Below, piece by piece: positions 24,673 through 34,156 of a stretch of 64,000 bases of DNA (position 1 is the first letter of the stretch; every line of letters starts with the position of its first letter). The stretch spans positions 124,001 to 188,000 of the forward strand of contig JARFIW010001750.1 of NCBI GenBank assembly GCA_036346225.1. The letters are read 5' to 3'. The notes below the pieces were generated by a model. The model was not told the DNA's origin. It worked only from the letters and a program-made list of their open reading frames with translations, and ran no database searches. Source of the DNA: Platerodrilus igneus. Taxonomy: Eukaryota > Arthropoda > Insecta > Coleoptera > Lycidae. The position numbers and the translations under genes are program-made.

Positions 24673-24789
24673 AAATGAACAAAAATTTTAAAGAGGTTTG
24701 GGAGCTTTAAAGTGTAACTTTGCAGGGCGTGGTCAGATTTCAAATCTGTTTGCAGATTCGAATTCTGCGTAAAATTTTAGACTAATTTA

Positions 24790-25041
24790 ATGTATCGAAT
24801 GTATAAAAAAATGTTTAAGGACGGTCGGAAATCATTGCTGGTAAAAAATCTTAAAATCAGGGTAGCTCCCTGGGGAATGATGCTATCTAGAAAATTCCTA
24901 AAGATTCGGGTAGCTGAGAAAAATCTAATATTAATTGATACCAAACAAGATAAGTTTATATCAAAAGATGCATTGGTTAGACGAAGAAAACTATTTGGTT
25001 CAGATGCGGGTGGAAATGAGGATGCTAAGATGAAAATGTAA
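24790..25041 (+). CDS. Small basic protein in the right TIR (83 aa)
   Basis: Twin of the left-arm ORF, reading outward, divergent from polymerase B. It starts MYRMYKKMFKDG and ends RRRKLFGSDAGGNEDAKMKM. The last third comes from the first of three 95-bp repeats. A further in-register unit downstream would read MPSRRKLFGPDAGGNE. Two Arg/Lys-rich patches suggest nucleic-acid binding. Function unknown. Confidence 0.45.
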   Translation: MYRMYKKMFKDGRKSLLVKNLKIRVAPWGMMLSRKFLKIRVAEKNLILIDTKQDKFISKDALVRRRKLFGSDAGGNEDAKMKM

Positions 25042-25235
25042 TATATATTTATCTCGAAAGATAAAAAATGCCTAGTCGAAGAAAACTATTTGGTCCAGAT
25101 GCGGGTGGAAATGAGTATGCTAAGATGAAAATGCGAGATATATTTATCTCGAAAGATGAAAAATGGTTAGTCGAAGAAAACTATTTGATCCAGATGTGTG
25201 TGGAAATGGGGATGCTGGTGGAAATGAGGTGGTGA
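24982..25235 (+). repeat. 95-bp tandem repeats inside the TIR
   Basis: Units start at 24982, 25077 and 25172 with CGAAGAAAACTATTTG and are spaced exactly 95 bp. The second ends in GATATATTTATCTCGAAAGA. The third is cut short before the TIR end. A mirror set is in the left arm (about 21665-21925). Such arrays at element ends often bind a replication or transposition protein. Confidence 0.85.
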
Positions 25236-25254
25236 TTCGTCACTAAATGGTCTA

Positions 25255-26589
25255 TTGAAATCGTTTACCTTTATTTGGTGTTATGAACCTCAACTATCAA
25301 GTAATAATACTTCGTTCAGAAATCAAATTGCTGCAAGATACAGCTATCCTCTTCTTATTTACTACCGAATTATTTTTCTCTCTTGTAATTTTTTTATTAC
25401 TTTATTTATTCTTTGGTTGTGCTGACTAATGTTTTGTCATTATTTTATATCTTTGTGTACTAATAATTTTCTTTTCAGCTGGGCGAATTGTAGGTTTGTA
25501 GGTATTATTATTCTCCCCCATCCATATCGACGGCTGCAGCTAGCCATTGTATCATTTTTTTCCCTCTTTTCTTTGTGTACCGGTAATTTGCGCAGTCGTC
25601 AAGTTTTCGGTTCTGCGAGAATTACCGTAACAAAATCTTAAAAGTGGATATTTTAGAAAGCAATAAATCAGTTTGTTCCAAAGAATGTTCTTTCCTGATA
25701 TTTGTAAAGACTCTCGCATTTCTTTGTTGAAATTTTAATTGTAAAGTAATCAACAATCCCTGAATGAATGGTTAATTGTACCGAAGGATATACAAAACTG
25801 TGTTATTATCTTCCAACTTTTCAATAATAAAGAGAAGTACTGGTATATGCAATACAATTTCGTTTAATCGGCTTGTAACAAACTTGCGTAACGCGCAATA
25901 CTTATTCAAAGAACTCTTGAATTATTCAAACTAAGGTATAAGGAGCGAGTGTTTAATAAAAAGTTCTCTACAATAAACCAGCTGTAAAGTATATGACGAA
26001 CAAAACTTTAAATCCCAAGTATTTGAATTGTCATAAGAAATCAAGTTACCTCCAAGTTGTTAGTAATCTGGAAGAAAATATAATGCACAATGTTCATGAT
26101 ATTTAAATTAAAACCAACATAGGAGTCCGTTGAGATTTATATTCAATCGTTGGTCTCTCTTTTAAGTTTAAGAGAAAACATTTATATATGGAAACTGTTG
26201 CTACCGATATGAAAATGCTATTTTTATTTAAGAATTTTAAATAATTGAGACCATTTTGTTTAATCTGCAATGTGTTCTATTGAAAAGGAGACAACCCTTA
26301 TAAATCACTCGTTTTTGCGGAATTGCAAGATTTCCAAAAACACGTAGATCTTTGTTATCAAGTGGACACATTTCTACGTTCGATTGGACTTGATCGAAGC
26401 CACCCTTTATAGAGAGCACCGCTTACCTCAAAATTTGAATAAAAGTTTGAGTCATATGATGTCTGAATTAAAAGGTCCTTTAATTTCTTTACAGCTAACA
26501 TAACAAAAGTTATATAAATTGTATGACAGCTGCCAAAATGGCCATTTCTTTAAACAAAAGTAAAATAAAAATAATTGCATAAAATAAAT
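25255..26589. other. Unassigned AT-rich DNA
   Basis: No gene or repeat I can name. Confidence 0.4.
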
Positions 26590-26720
26590 ATATTGTATTT
26601 AATCAAGTGCTCAAATTGTCTTCCACTCACTTCTATACATTGGCAAAGCCGTGATATCATTTTGCATAATTTCTTGTGTTAAATTTTGATATCTGCAAAA
26701 TTATGTTTTTGCGTCCAGGG
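26590..26720 (-). pseudogene. Possible Tc1/mariner transposase C-terminal scrap
   Basis: Minus-strand reading gives KLCKMISRLCQCIEVSGRQFEHLI. This resembles the end of Tc1/mariner-like transposases, where R-x-x-x-C-I-x-x-N-G-x-x-F-E-H-L occurs. No DDE motif is found beside it. Weak evidence. Confidence 0.3.
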
Positions 26721-27733
26721 TGGTTTGGTGTTTAATTTAAAATTTAAATATTCAAGAGCAAAATTGCAACACCAAATTTACAATTTGTTTATTAATTTTA
26801 ATTAGTCGAATCCTTTGTTTTGGTTGTCAAGCCATCCTTCAAAGATGTCTTTAACCTATGAACTCTCGATTATAATAGATTTCAAAGAACAATTTATTTT
26901 TAAGTTTGTTTTAAAACTGTATACCTGAATGTTATACTATTTTTGTCTTTGTGAGTGTAGAAATTACGTGTTTCCTAACGTCCATTGCTGCCGAGAAGCA
27001 TCGAGAATGGCTAACTGAAGATCACTGAAACCGTTTTTCATCGACGCTTAACTTCAGAGAGGCGGCGAAAGGTAAGAGTATATATTTTTCTTGTAACGTA
27101 AATACCAAGTCCCATGTTCCTTCTATCTCAAAATTTTGTTACGTGCAGTTTCTGGATTTGAATATTTATTAACAATTTCGACTGCCTTTCTTATTTTAAA
27201 CGTGTTACGTTCATTTTCGGCGGTATTTGGTTATTTCATTTGTATCGATTCCGTTTCTAACTTTTCATACGTCGACTACATCCTGTTTACAATAAGTACG
27301 CTTCAATTTTCATTTTAAACTTATTTATTTCGAAACGTAAAGTTTATGCTAAAATTAAATGCTCAAAACCTTGCTTTAGGTATCCGTTAACTTGTTATAC
27401 ATTACGACCGCGTATAATTGATTTTTATGTGATTTCCATCTAAAGGCTTGTTGAAATGAGGTATTGAACTATCCGATAAGACCGTGTTTTCAAGTTTTCT
27501 GATCTCGTTTGTTAACACTAGTATTACTTTGAACTCGAGTTATTTCAAAACGAAGATATATGCATTTTCTTTCTTGAACACGACAAAAATACTCGTAGTT
27601 ATTGCTGTATTTTTCATTTCTGGGTTTTTTTTTGGGATTTCGCGCACACAATATTGTGTGGTAAGTATTTCTGGTTTTAGTAAAAGTGTACTTTGCGGCG
27701 ACAATAAAATAATTGTACCTGTAATTATTCCAG
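26721..27733. other. Unassigned, with a possible non-coding exon near 26960-27070
   Basis: A GC-richer stretch near 26970-27070 ends GCGGCGAAAG|GTAAGAG, a strong 5' splice-site-like sequence. It could be an untranslated first exon for the candidate exon at 27734. At 27137 TGTTACGTGCAGTTT resembles the start of the Osvaldo-like LTR (TGTTACGTGTAGTTT), but no LTR end could be found. Confidence 0.3.
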
Positions 27734-27859
27734 CTTCACCCGATGGATTGCCGCCCTTTTTTTATGATGGGAGGACACTTCCAAGGCAGGATCACGCGCC
27801 CCCTGTTTTGCTACGTCGTTAGAGACGGTAGGGGCAAATTCTACGTTGCAAAATTGAGG
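27734..27859 (+). CDS. Candidate coding exon (42 codons)
   Basis: Bounded by the acceptor-like TAATTATTCCAG and the donor-like AGG|GTGAGT. The 126 bp between are open in one frame from first to last codon. Methionines occur at 27743, 27764 and 27767, and the frame ends RDGRGKFYVAKLR. Base composition (GC, CpG) contrasts with the AT-rich flanks. I recognise no domain. It would be an early exon of a host gene, or a captured exon. There is no transcript evidence. Confidence 0.35.
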
Positions 27860-29784
27860 GTGAGTGTTTAGCCACCATTTTATTATAGGGAGCACATGGT
27901 GCTATAGATGATTGATCTTGTTCCACGTAAATGACTGTGTTTTTGTGAGGAGTTATATATGTTCTCGAGTAGAACGCGTATTGATTATGTCCTATAATAA
28001 TTTTAGATAATTACTGCTGTATTTATTGTAAATATTTAGAGCTGTGATTTTTAGAAGGGAAATTTTGTTCTTTTCTTTTCTTTTTTTTGAGTAATTAACT
28101 TAGGGTCGGAACCTAAAAACTACAGCTCGCCATTTTGAGAAGAATTTTTTGTGTTCTTCCTGTTAAATGTATATTACGCTTATTCGCTGTTCTGGTTTAC
28201 ATTTGTTTGGGCACTACTGTGCTGATATAACATGTTTTCCTGTTTGTTTAATTATAATTTTTTTGTTGCGTGTGAATTTATTGAATGAGTTCGAGCATGG
28301 TTTTTTTTTATTTCAGGCCTTTCTTCCTTTTTGGTAATTGAAATACCCCGCCTACTCATCGACTGAGCCCGGCCATTTTCTTTTGTTGATTTTTTTGTTA
28401 GGCTACGCCGCTGCACGTAGCAAACGATTGCTTATCCATCGCCCTGTATGATTCTATGAGAATATTTAGTTATAATTTAAAACACTTAAATTTATCCTAT
28501 TTTGTTATGGCATTAACAATGTGGGGTTTTTGTTATTAACAACCTTGGTTTTCTTAAATATTCACATTGAGTTTATGTACGTCTTTCATCAAGGTTATTT
28601 TCAAACACGAACTCCGATCCATTAAAAATGTCTGGATCGCCTATCTCTTCACCTTACTTAATATTAATTGTTAATTGGTTTATGTTACGTTTCTATAATT
28701 TCAATGCGGGAAAAGCAAATCGTCCTACACGTCTTTGTAATTTCCAAGAGGTTGGTTGTATATATTTCTTGTCTCATATTTAGCCACTTTGACGTATATT
28801 CGTGTGGTTTGGAATACTAGAAGCAATTGCCATTATTGGTCGTAGTTTCGCTTGTTAAAATAATATATGTTTTGATGTACGAGTTTATCAAAGCATTTTC
28901 CAAGACAAGTGCAATTCAGTTACTTTTTCTGGTTCTCTGATAGACAGGTGGATGTTTTGAGGAAAAATACGATTGATGTTATTTTATTATCTACACAAGG
29001 ATGTTTTCAAGGAAAGTTACGATTTGAACGGAGTCATTATTATTGTACCGGCGTTTCTAGCTGGAACGAAATAGAATTACTTTCCGTTATAAGAATGAGT
29101 GTTGTTTCGAAGTCCCGCTACGCGGTATGAGTTCGTTTTGAGTTTCCTACTGTTACGATTCGAGTTATTGTTGTCTGTCATTTATTTTAAGGGATGCAAG
29201 TAATAAAGTTCCCGCCATTTCAAATATTAAAAGGTTTGGTTACGTTTTTCAAAACGAGGTTCCTTCCTATGACTGGCCACGGTAAAAATTACAAAGTATT
29301 TTTAATGAAATTCATGTCCATACTTTAAATCGGTTTGTATACCTACAAAAACAGTATTGTGCAACACATCTTTGAACATTTGCGCATGTGTTTAATTTAA
29401 CTGTCAAATTACCAAAGTTTAAAAAAAAGCCTTGAACTTCTACAATTTTACAAGCAATTATTTTGGCATATTCTAATACCGGTTTAAATATAGTTAACGC
29501 GATTGTGAGTAACGTGCATATCGCTATATACAAATAATTTAATAATATTATCATCACTGACTATTTGATTTTTATTACAAGCTTAGAGACACGAGGAATT
29601 TTTTTCCTGCAGCTACAAGTTTCAGATCTGTCCTTGTTACCAGTGTCGATCAGGGTTTCAAAGCATATGGTAGAAACTGGGCGACCATACGATAGAAGCA
29701 ACGGTGTTTGTTTTGTTGAATTTCTTTAAAGATGGTTCCAGCGTAATAGAATTTTTAAGGGAAGAAATTAAGACGTTGGAAGGC
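27860..29784. other. Unassigned T-rich DNA
   Basis: Intron-like composition with several acceptor-like tracts (for example TTTATTTCAG near 28315). I cannot call exons with confidence. Confidence 0.4.
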
Positions 29785-29800
29785 GCACCTTATGAAGACA
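29785..29800. repeat. Left target-site duplication of SINE copy B
   Basis: GCACCTTATGAAGACA matches GTACCTTTTGAAGATA at 30094-30109 with three differences. The mismatches suggest an old insertion. Confidence 0.65.
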
Positions 29801-30093
29801 TTACATGTGATTTTCCAATGCTCCACCCGAAAGTACTACATTGGCCAGGAAGCGAGTTTTTCTTACCTGGAAAATTTGGAATTTTGCCGAACCCTTGTTG
29901 TTCCAAGCAAGGTAGGGATCTTTAACGTGCATCACAACACTCACACACGGGACCTCCATTTTACCTCTCATCCGAACGAGGGTGTATTTTTGTGAAAAAT
30001 GCTCGCCTAACATTTTTCAAGCGGACCGTATCGAAATTCGAACCCAGAACTTTGGGCGTATTAGTTACACACATACCACTACGCCACGGGGCC
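29801..30093 (-). repeat. tRNA-derived SINE, copy B
   Basis: Minus orientation. The tRNA-like head is at the right end (CGGCCCCGTGGCGTAGTGG), with box B GGTTCGAATTTCG (one base short of consensus). The body carries CTTGAAAAATGTTAGGCGAG and AATTTTGCCGAACCCTTG. The 3' hairpin CCAATG...CATTGG is at about 29815-29844. It is about 293 bp long, with a target duplication on both sides. RNA polymerase III would transcribe it. Confidence 0.85.
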
Positions 30094-30109
30094 GTACCTT
30101 TTGAAGATA

Positions 30110-33100
30110 TTATAATTTAATCAAGGGCCGCTATGCTTGCGGCCACGTCCCCAATGCTCCACCCGAAGGTACTACATTGGGTTTAAACGCGAAAATATAA
30201 ACGTGCTCCTAATTATTCTAACTTCAAAATTAACACATCCTAAATAAAAATCTAACAATTGAAACAAAACTTAAAATAGGGTTTGATTGATGGTTCCAAG
30301 CGTTGATTTGGAGTGTGCCCGATCAACAAGACACAAACAAAGTGAATGGGGAAAGATCCGTAATGACGGATAGCAGCCGCCAGCTCTGCTTACCGGTGCG
30401 ACCTGAAGGGTTGACTTAAAACTATCCAAATCTAGCTAGCTAATTTAAAATCGATTCAAATTTTCTAAGAACACGCCAAATATTAATAGTGAATCCAGTT
30501 ATTTTACCTGCTCTATAAATTTACAAATTCGTCTTTCCTGGTCTAAGTAATTTTTTAGCATAAGTCCGTCCCTAGCTTTCCTTATCATTACCTAACTGAT
30601 TTATATTGTAATTACAATCTTCTCAAACAATCTTCTTTCCTATATATAAGCTGCCACCAAAAATGGCAACAGAACATCAAACAACTAATATCAAGCCACA
30701 AATAATAAAAGCAGCCAAAAATATAAATATAAAAATAAATATCTATGTAAATATATAAATAAACATTTATAAGCTTTAAGCGTTGAGCAGTGCATAAAAT
30801 TGCAAAATGCATAACCCAAATTATCAGGTTAACTCGCATAAGCATTATACCGGCTAGCGCCATTACGCACAAAACGTGCTCGTTAAATTATTTTAAATTT
30901 ACTAATTATCATAAATCAATGCTCATGATAGCACAACCGCCACAATTTTGTTCTTACCTCGTTAATATATTTCTCCAGCATCCGAAGATCTAATCGTCTG
31001 CATACATTTAAACTTACTGCTAGGGGGAAATGGATATGCACTGCTAAAGTTCCGGTGGGTATGCACTAATCGTCCTGGGGGGTCACAATCACTATCACTC
31101 ACACTTTTAAGTCCTGGAGGGATGCGCGGTTCACTCTACTTTATTTTATTATTTTATTCCTTTGTTTATTTCATTGATTTAATTTAATGAGGGTTTTTGA
31201 TTTATATGTTCTTATTTATTTATTTGCCCGGATTAAGTTTTAAGTTTTTTATTTAATCCCGATTTCCGCGCGTATAAGGTTAGATAGTGGTTATAGTGAT
31301 TGTATTAGTGGTGCGGGGGTTGTCGTGCATATGGACTTTTATAAATATTATGATAATTTATTTTTTATTTATGTTTTGTATAGTTTTTGTTTTTATTTAT
31401 TTATTTTTAATTGCTTTTTTTGTTTTTTTTAGTTTTTGTTTTATTTATTTTTATTTATTTTTTCCCTGTCTTTTTTAATTACTTAAATACAGGTTTTGGT
31501 TACCAAACTCATATCATTTAACGCCAGGTCAAAATCTAAAATTTCCAATCCACCCCCCCCCCTTCGATTTACGCGCGGTTATCGCCTCTAATCTCGCGAG
31601 CCTTCCCGTGAACTCTTTAAAGGCTGTCCAAAACGCCTTCTGGTTAGCCACTTTCCCAACTTCCTCTAGCCTCTTTGGCCATGCTAGACCTAGGATTGCT
31701 AATTTGCTATCAGCTAACCCTCGATTTGCCGCCTCAAGCGGGCAGTCGAAGAGCACGTGCTCTGCGCTTTCAGCGCCCTCGCCGCATTTGTAGCGGTCGT
31801 TGTCATGACCACTGCGGACATCCCCTTTCCACCTCGCGCGACAAAACTTCACCTGGAATTTCAACCTGTGCCAATCGCCCCGAGAAATAACTCTTGACCA
31901 AAGACATCAAGTTTCGCGGACAACCTCTATTTTCTAACTCGCAAACAATCAATGGCCACCAGGCAGCATCAAATGCTCCTGAAATGTCCAAAGCAATAAC
32001 AACACAGTACTCATTAGTATCTCTTGCCTGCTTAATTTCGCCGACAACGAACTCTAATGCGTATCGACTTTCCCTCCATAAAATCAATCCGCCACTGTCA
32101 GGCACTAAGTGCTCAACTCGGGTAGTCATAACGCGATCCAAAACTTTCCCCAGCACCGGTAGCATGCTAATTGAACGATAGCTGCCCGGATCTGACGCAT
32201 CCGCCTTTTTAGGTTTAGGTATGAATTTCACGTTCTGGACTTTCCAGCAACGCGGAAAGACGCCCCTCTTTAGACAAAGATTAAACAACCCGACAAAGAC
32301 ACACGGAGCTAACAGGCACGCCTTCAGAACTGCATCTGAAGTGATTCCGTTCATTCTCCCAAGAGCCCTGACGACCTCGTAAACTAAAATTGCCTTATCG
32401 GCACCTGTTCCTTGCGCCTCTGTAGCTTCCCGACTTACTAAATCGTGCGACCCCTCATCCTCCTCGGGATTATCCGAAAGGAAGAATTTCTCTAATAAAT
32501 ATTCCGCAATGGTTTTAAAACCTTTTGTATATTCGCCATTTGTCTTTCTTATATTACCGAGCGCGATTTTCTGTTGTTTACCCCTTATTACGCGGTATGT
32601 GGTTCCCCAAGGTTCTTTCTGCGAGTTTCGCGTGCAGAATTCTTTGAAATTATTTGCTCGCGTTTCTTCTATTAATATCTTATATTCGCGGTAACTTTGA
32701 TTGTATTCTACTCTCCGTTGTTCTCTTATATTTCCCGAGGCGCGTTGATAGCAGCGCCTTAGGATACGCGTTTCTGCCCGCTTGGTGGTTAGTTCCGGGG
32801 CCCACCAAGGTACGCTGTTTTCTTTCGCGGCATGGAGTACGACGACGCGTCTACCACTGAGTCATTTAAATTTTTCGTGAGTGTTTCTATTTCGTCTGCC
32901 TCTCGGAAGTTAAATAGCTCGATTTCGAGCGCAGTGATACTTTCGCCAAATTTTTGTTTAAACCGCTCGCAACTTGCCTTTTTATTACAGAACCGCGGAA
33001 ATATAGTTAGCTGCTCGTTTGCGCATGTTTTGGTTTCAACGTTCCATGTTATTAATTTATGATCAGAAAGCGTTTCCTCGTCCGACCTTAATTTCTAATC

Positions 33101-33320
33101 ACAAATGATTTCTAGCATCTCGTGCGAGGCTGCAGTAATATCAATAAAACTGCTGCCTCTATGCCCCTCAAACGTAGGTGAATAATTAGTGTTTACCACA
33201 CTAAAATCCCATTTCGTTAAAAGATCAGCAACCTGTGAACCCCTATCGTCTTCTACAGGGCTACCCCATAACGGTGACTTAGCATTAAAGTCTCCCCCAA
33301 TTATTAGTTTCTTATTTCAA
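30110..33320 (-). mobile_element. Non-LTR retrotransposon, inverted copy, 5'-truncated
   Basis: Same family as 34157-38630, read on the minus strand. The 3' end (TAAATTATAA) is at 30110, directly against the SINE duplication. The 3' UTR runs to about 31500, the ORF2 C-terminus and RT lie at 31529-32500, and the endonuclease end is at 32850-33320. The 5' end is lost in the endonuclease domain. The sequences of both UTRs match base by base with small indels. Confidence 0.88.
31529..33320 (-). pseudogene. ORF2 of the inverted LINE (endonuclease, partial RT, C-end)
   Basis: In coding order: GGDFNAKSPLWG and SFIDITAASHEML (endonuclease end, 33300-33100), then SDHKLITWNVET, then RT from GITSDAVLKACLLAPC to VALDISGAFDAAWWPL-like segments (32350-31900). 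The conserved ERGCPQ block is followed at once by the C-terminal KCGEGAESAEHVLFDCP (31780). The part between, with the FADD box and RNase H, is deleted, as comparison with the direct copy shows. Stops and frameshifts are frequent. Confidence 0.85.
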
Positions 33321-33499
33321 ACGACTCTTAAACTTTTCTGTATTTATTTATTTATTCAAGTTTTTAAAAATTACCAAATGAAATTTTAAATTTATTAGAA
33401 ATAAAATAAACATTAACGTCAAAATAACAAGGAGAACAAAATAAAATAGCAAGCCCAATAAATATATGCAATTAAAAATCTAATAACAAAACTGTATTT
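33321..33499. other. AT-rich spacer
   Basis: TATTTATTTATT runs, no gene. It lies between the inverted LINE and the second Osvaldo-like fragment. Confidence 0.4.
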
Positions 33500-34142
33500 A
33501 TTTATTTAGAACTCAAACTAGCTAATTACCTGGTTCGTGGTTGACAATATCCTTCTCCGTCGCCACAAAACTTCTATCGCTGCCGATTCTCCTAACGCTC
33601 GGAAATCGTCGTACCTTCTGAACAGCGTAAAAATCTGATATACCTCCATCACGATTCTCCTACTTCCGGTCATTGTGGCGTGACCAAAACTTCTGCCCGT
33701 CTCCTTCAAAAACATTACTGGCCTTGTCTCGGAGCTGACGTCGCTCGTTACATCCGACGTTGTCCGGTTTGTGCTGCTTACAAAGTTGAACATTTATCTC
33801 CTACTGATCTATTGACTCCTAGCGTCAAACCATCCTATCCCTAGCAAGTGATTTTCTGTGACATAGTAGGTCATCTTCCTCGTTCCACTCGTGGTCATTC
33901 ATATATCCTTGTAGTGACTGATTACTTTACTAAGTTTCCTCTTTTTTTTCCTTTAAGTAAAGCCACTTCACAGTCCGTCACCAAAATCCTCGAAGATCAA
34001 GTCTTCCTTCCTTTACGGCGTTCCTCAATATCTTATCACAAATAACGGTGTTCAATTCCGTAGCCATCAACTTACTTCCTTGTGTGCCTTATCATTCCAA
34101 AATCCTTTTCACCGCCTGTTACCATCCCCAGGCCAATCCTGC
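33500..34142 (+). pseudogene. pol: Osvaldo-like integrase, N-terminal half (copy 2)
   Basis: HHCC finger SGHCGVTKTSARLLQKHYWP ... CPVCAAYK (33665-33780), then the catalytic VIFCDIVGHLPRSTRG (first Asp, 33850), YILVVTDYFTKFPLFFPL, NNGVQFR-like and YHPQANPAERVN. The reading breaks off right after the AERVN codons (34143-34155), where the direct LINE copy is inserted. The other half resumes at 38645. The codon choice is C- and T-rich compared with the element at 731-9749, so this is a separate family or subfamily. Confidence 0.85.
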
Positions 34143-34156
34143 TGAACGTGTTAACT
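34143..34156. repeat. Left 14-bp target-site duplication of the direct LINE
   Basis: TGAACGTGTTAACT is identical to 38631-38644. Within the integrase these bases encode the catalytic-Glu region. Confidence 0.92.

Larger units (their letters stand above)
21646..25254 (-). mobile_element. 3.6-kb element with 600-bp TIRs and DNA polymerase B
   Basis: Two near-identical inverted arms, 21646-22237 and 24654-25254, enclose one intact polymerase-B ORF and a 375-bp spacer. The outer ends read TAGACCATTTAGTGACG on both sides. The flanking six bases differ (TGACAG and TTGAAA), so no 6-bp Polinton-style duplication is visible. A TA dinucleotide at each end could be part of the TIR or a 2-bp duplication. 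No integrase, ATPase, protease or capsid gene is inside. Polymerase-B with long TIRs is the hallmark of Polinton/Maverick and related protein-primed replicons. At 3.6 kb this is far shorter than their usual 15-20 kb. I read it as a deletion derivative or a minimal relative. Confidence 0.8.
24654..25254. repeat. Right terminal inverted repeat (601 bp)
   Basis: Inverted match of 21646-22237. It contains the polymerase start (24672, minus) and, 117 bp away and divergent, the small basic ORF (24790, plus). The 117-bp gap would hold both promoters. Confidence 0.9.

Noticed and set aside
22699..24691. Plus-strand ORFs up to 146 codons across the polymerase gene
   Set aside because: Antisense shadows of the intact polymerase frame.
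21640..25260. A 6-bp target duplication for the polymerase element
   Set aside because: TGACAG and TTGAAA do not match. Only TA is shared, and it may belong to the TIR.
27137..27165. TGTTACGTGCAGTTT looks like the start of the Osvaldo-like LTR
   Set aside because: Only the first 25-30 bases resemble it. No LTR end, no duplication and no internal region could be found, so it is not called as an LTR.
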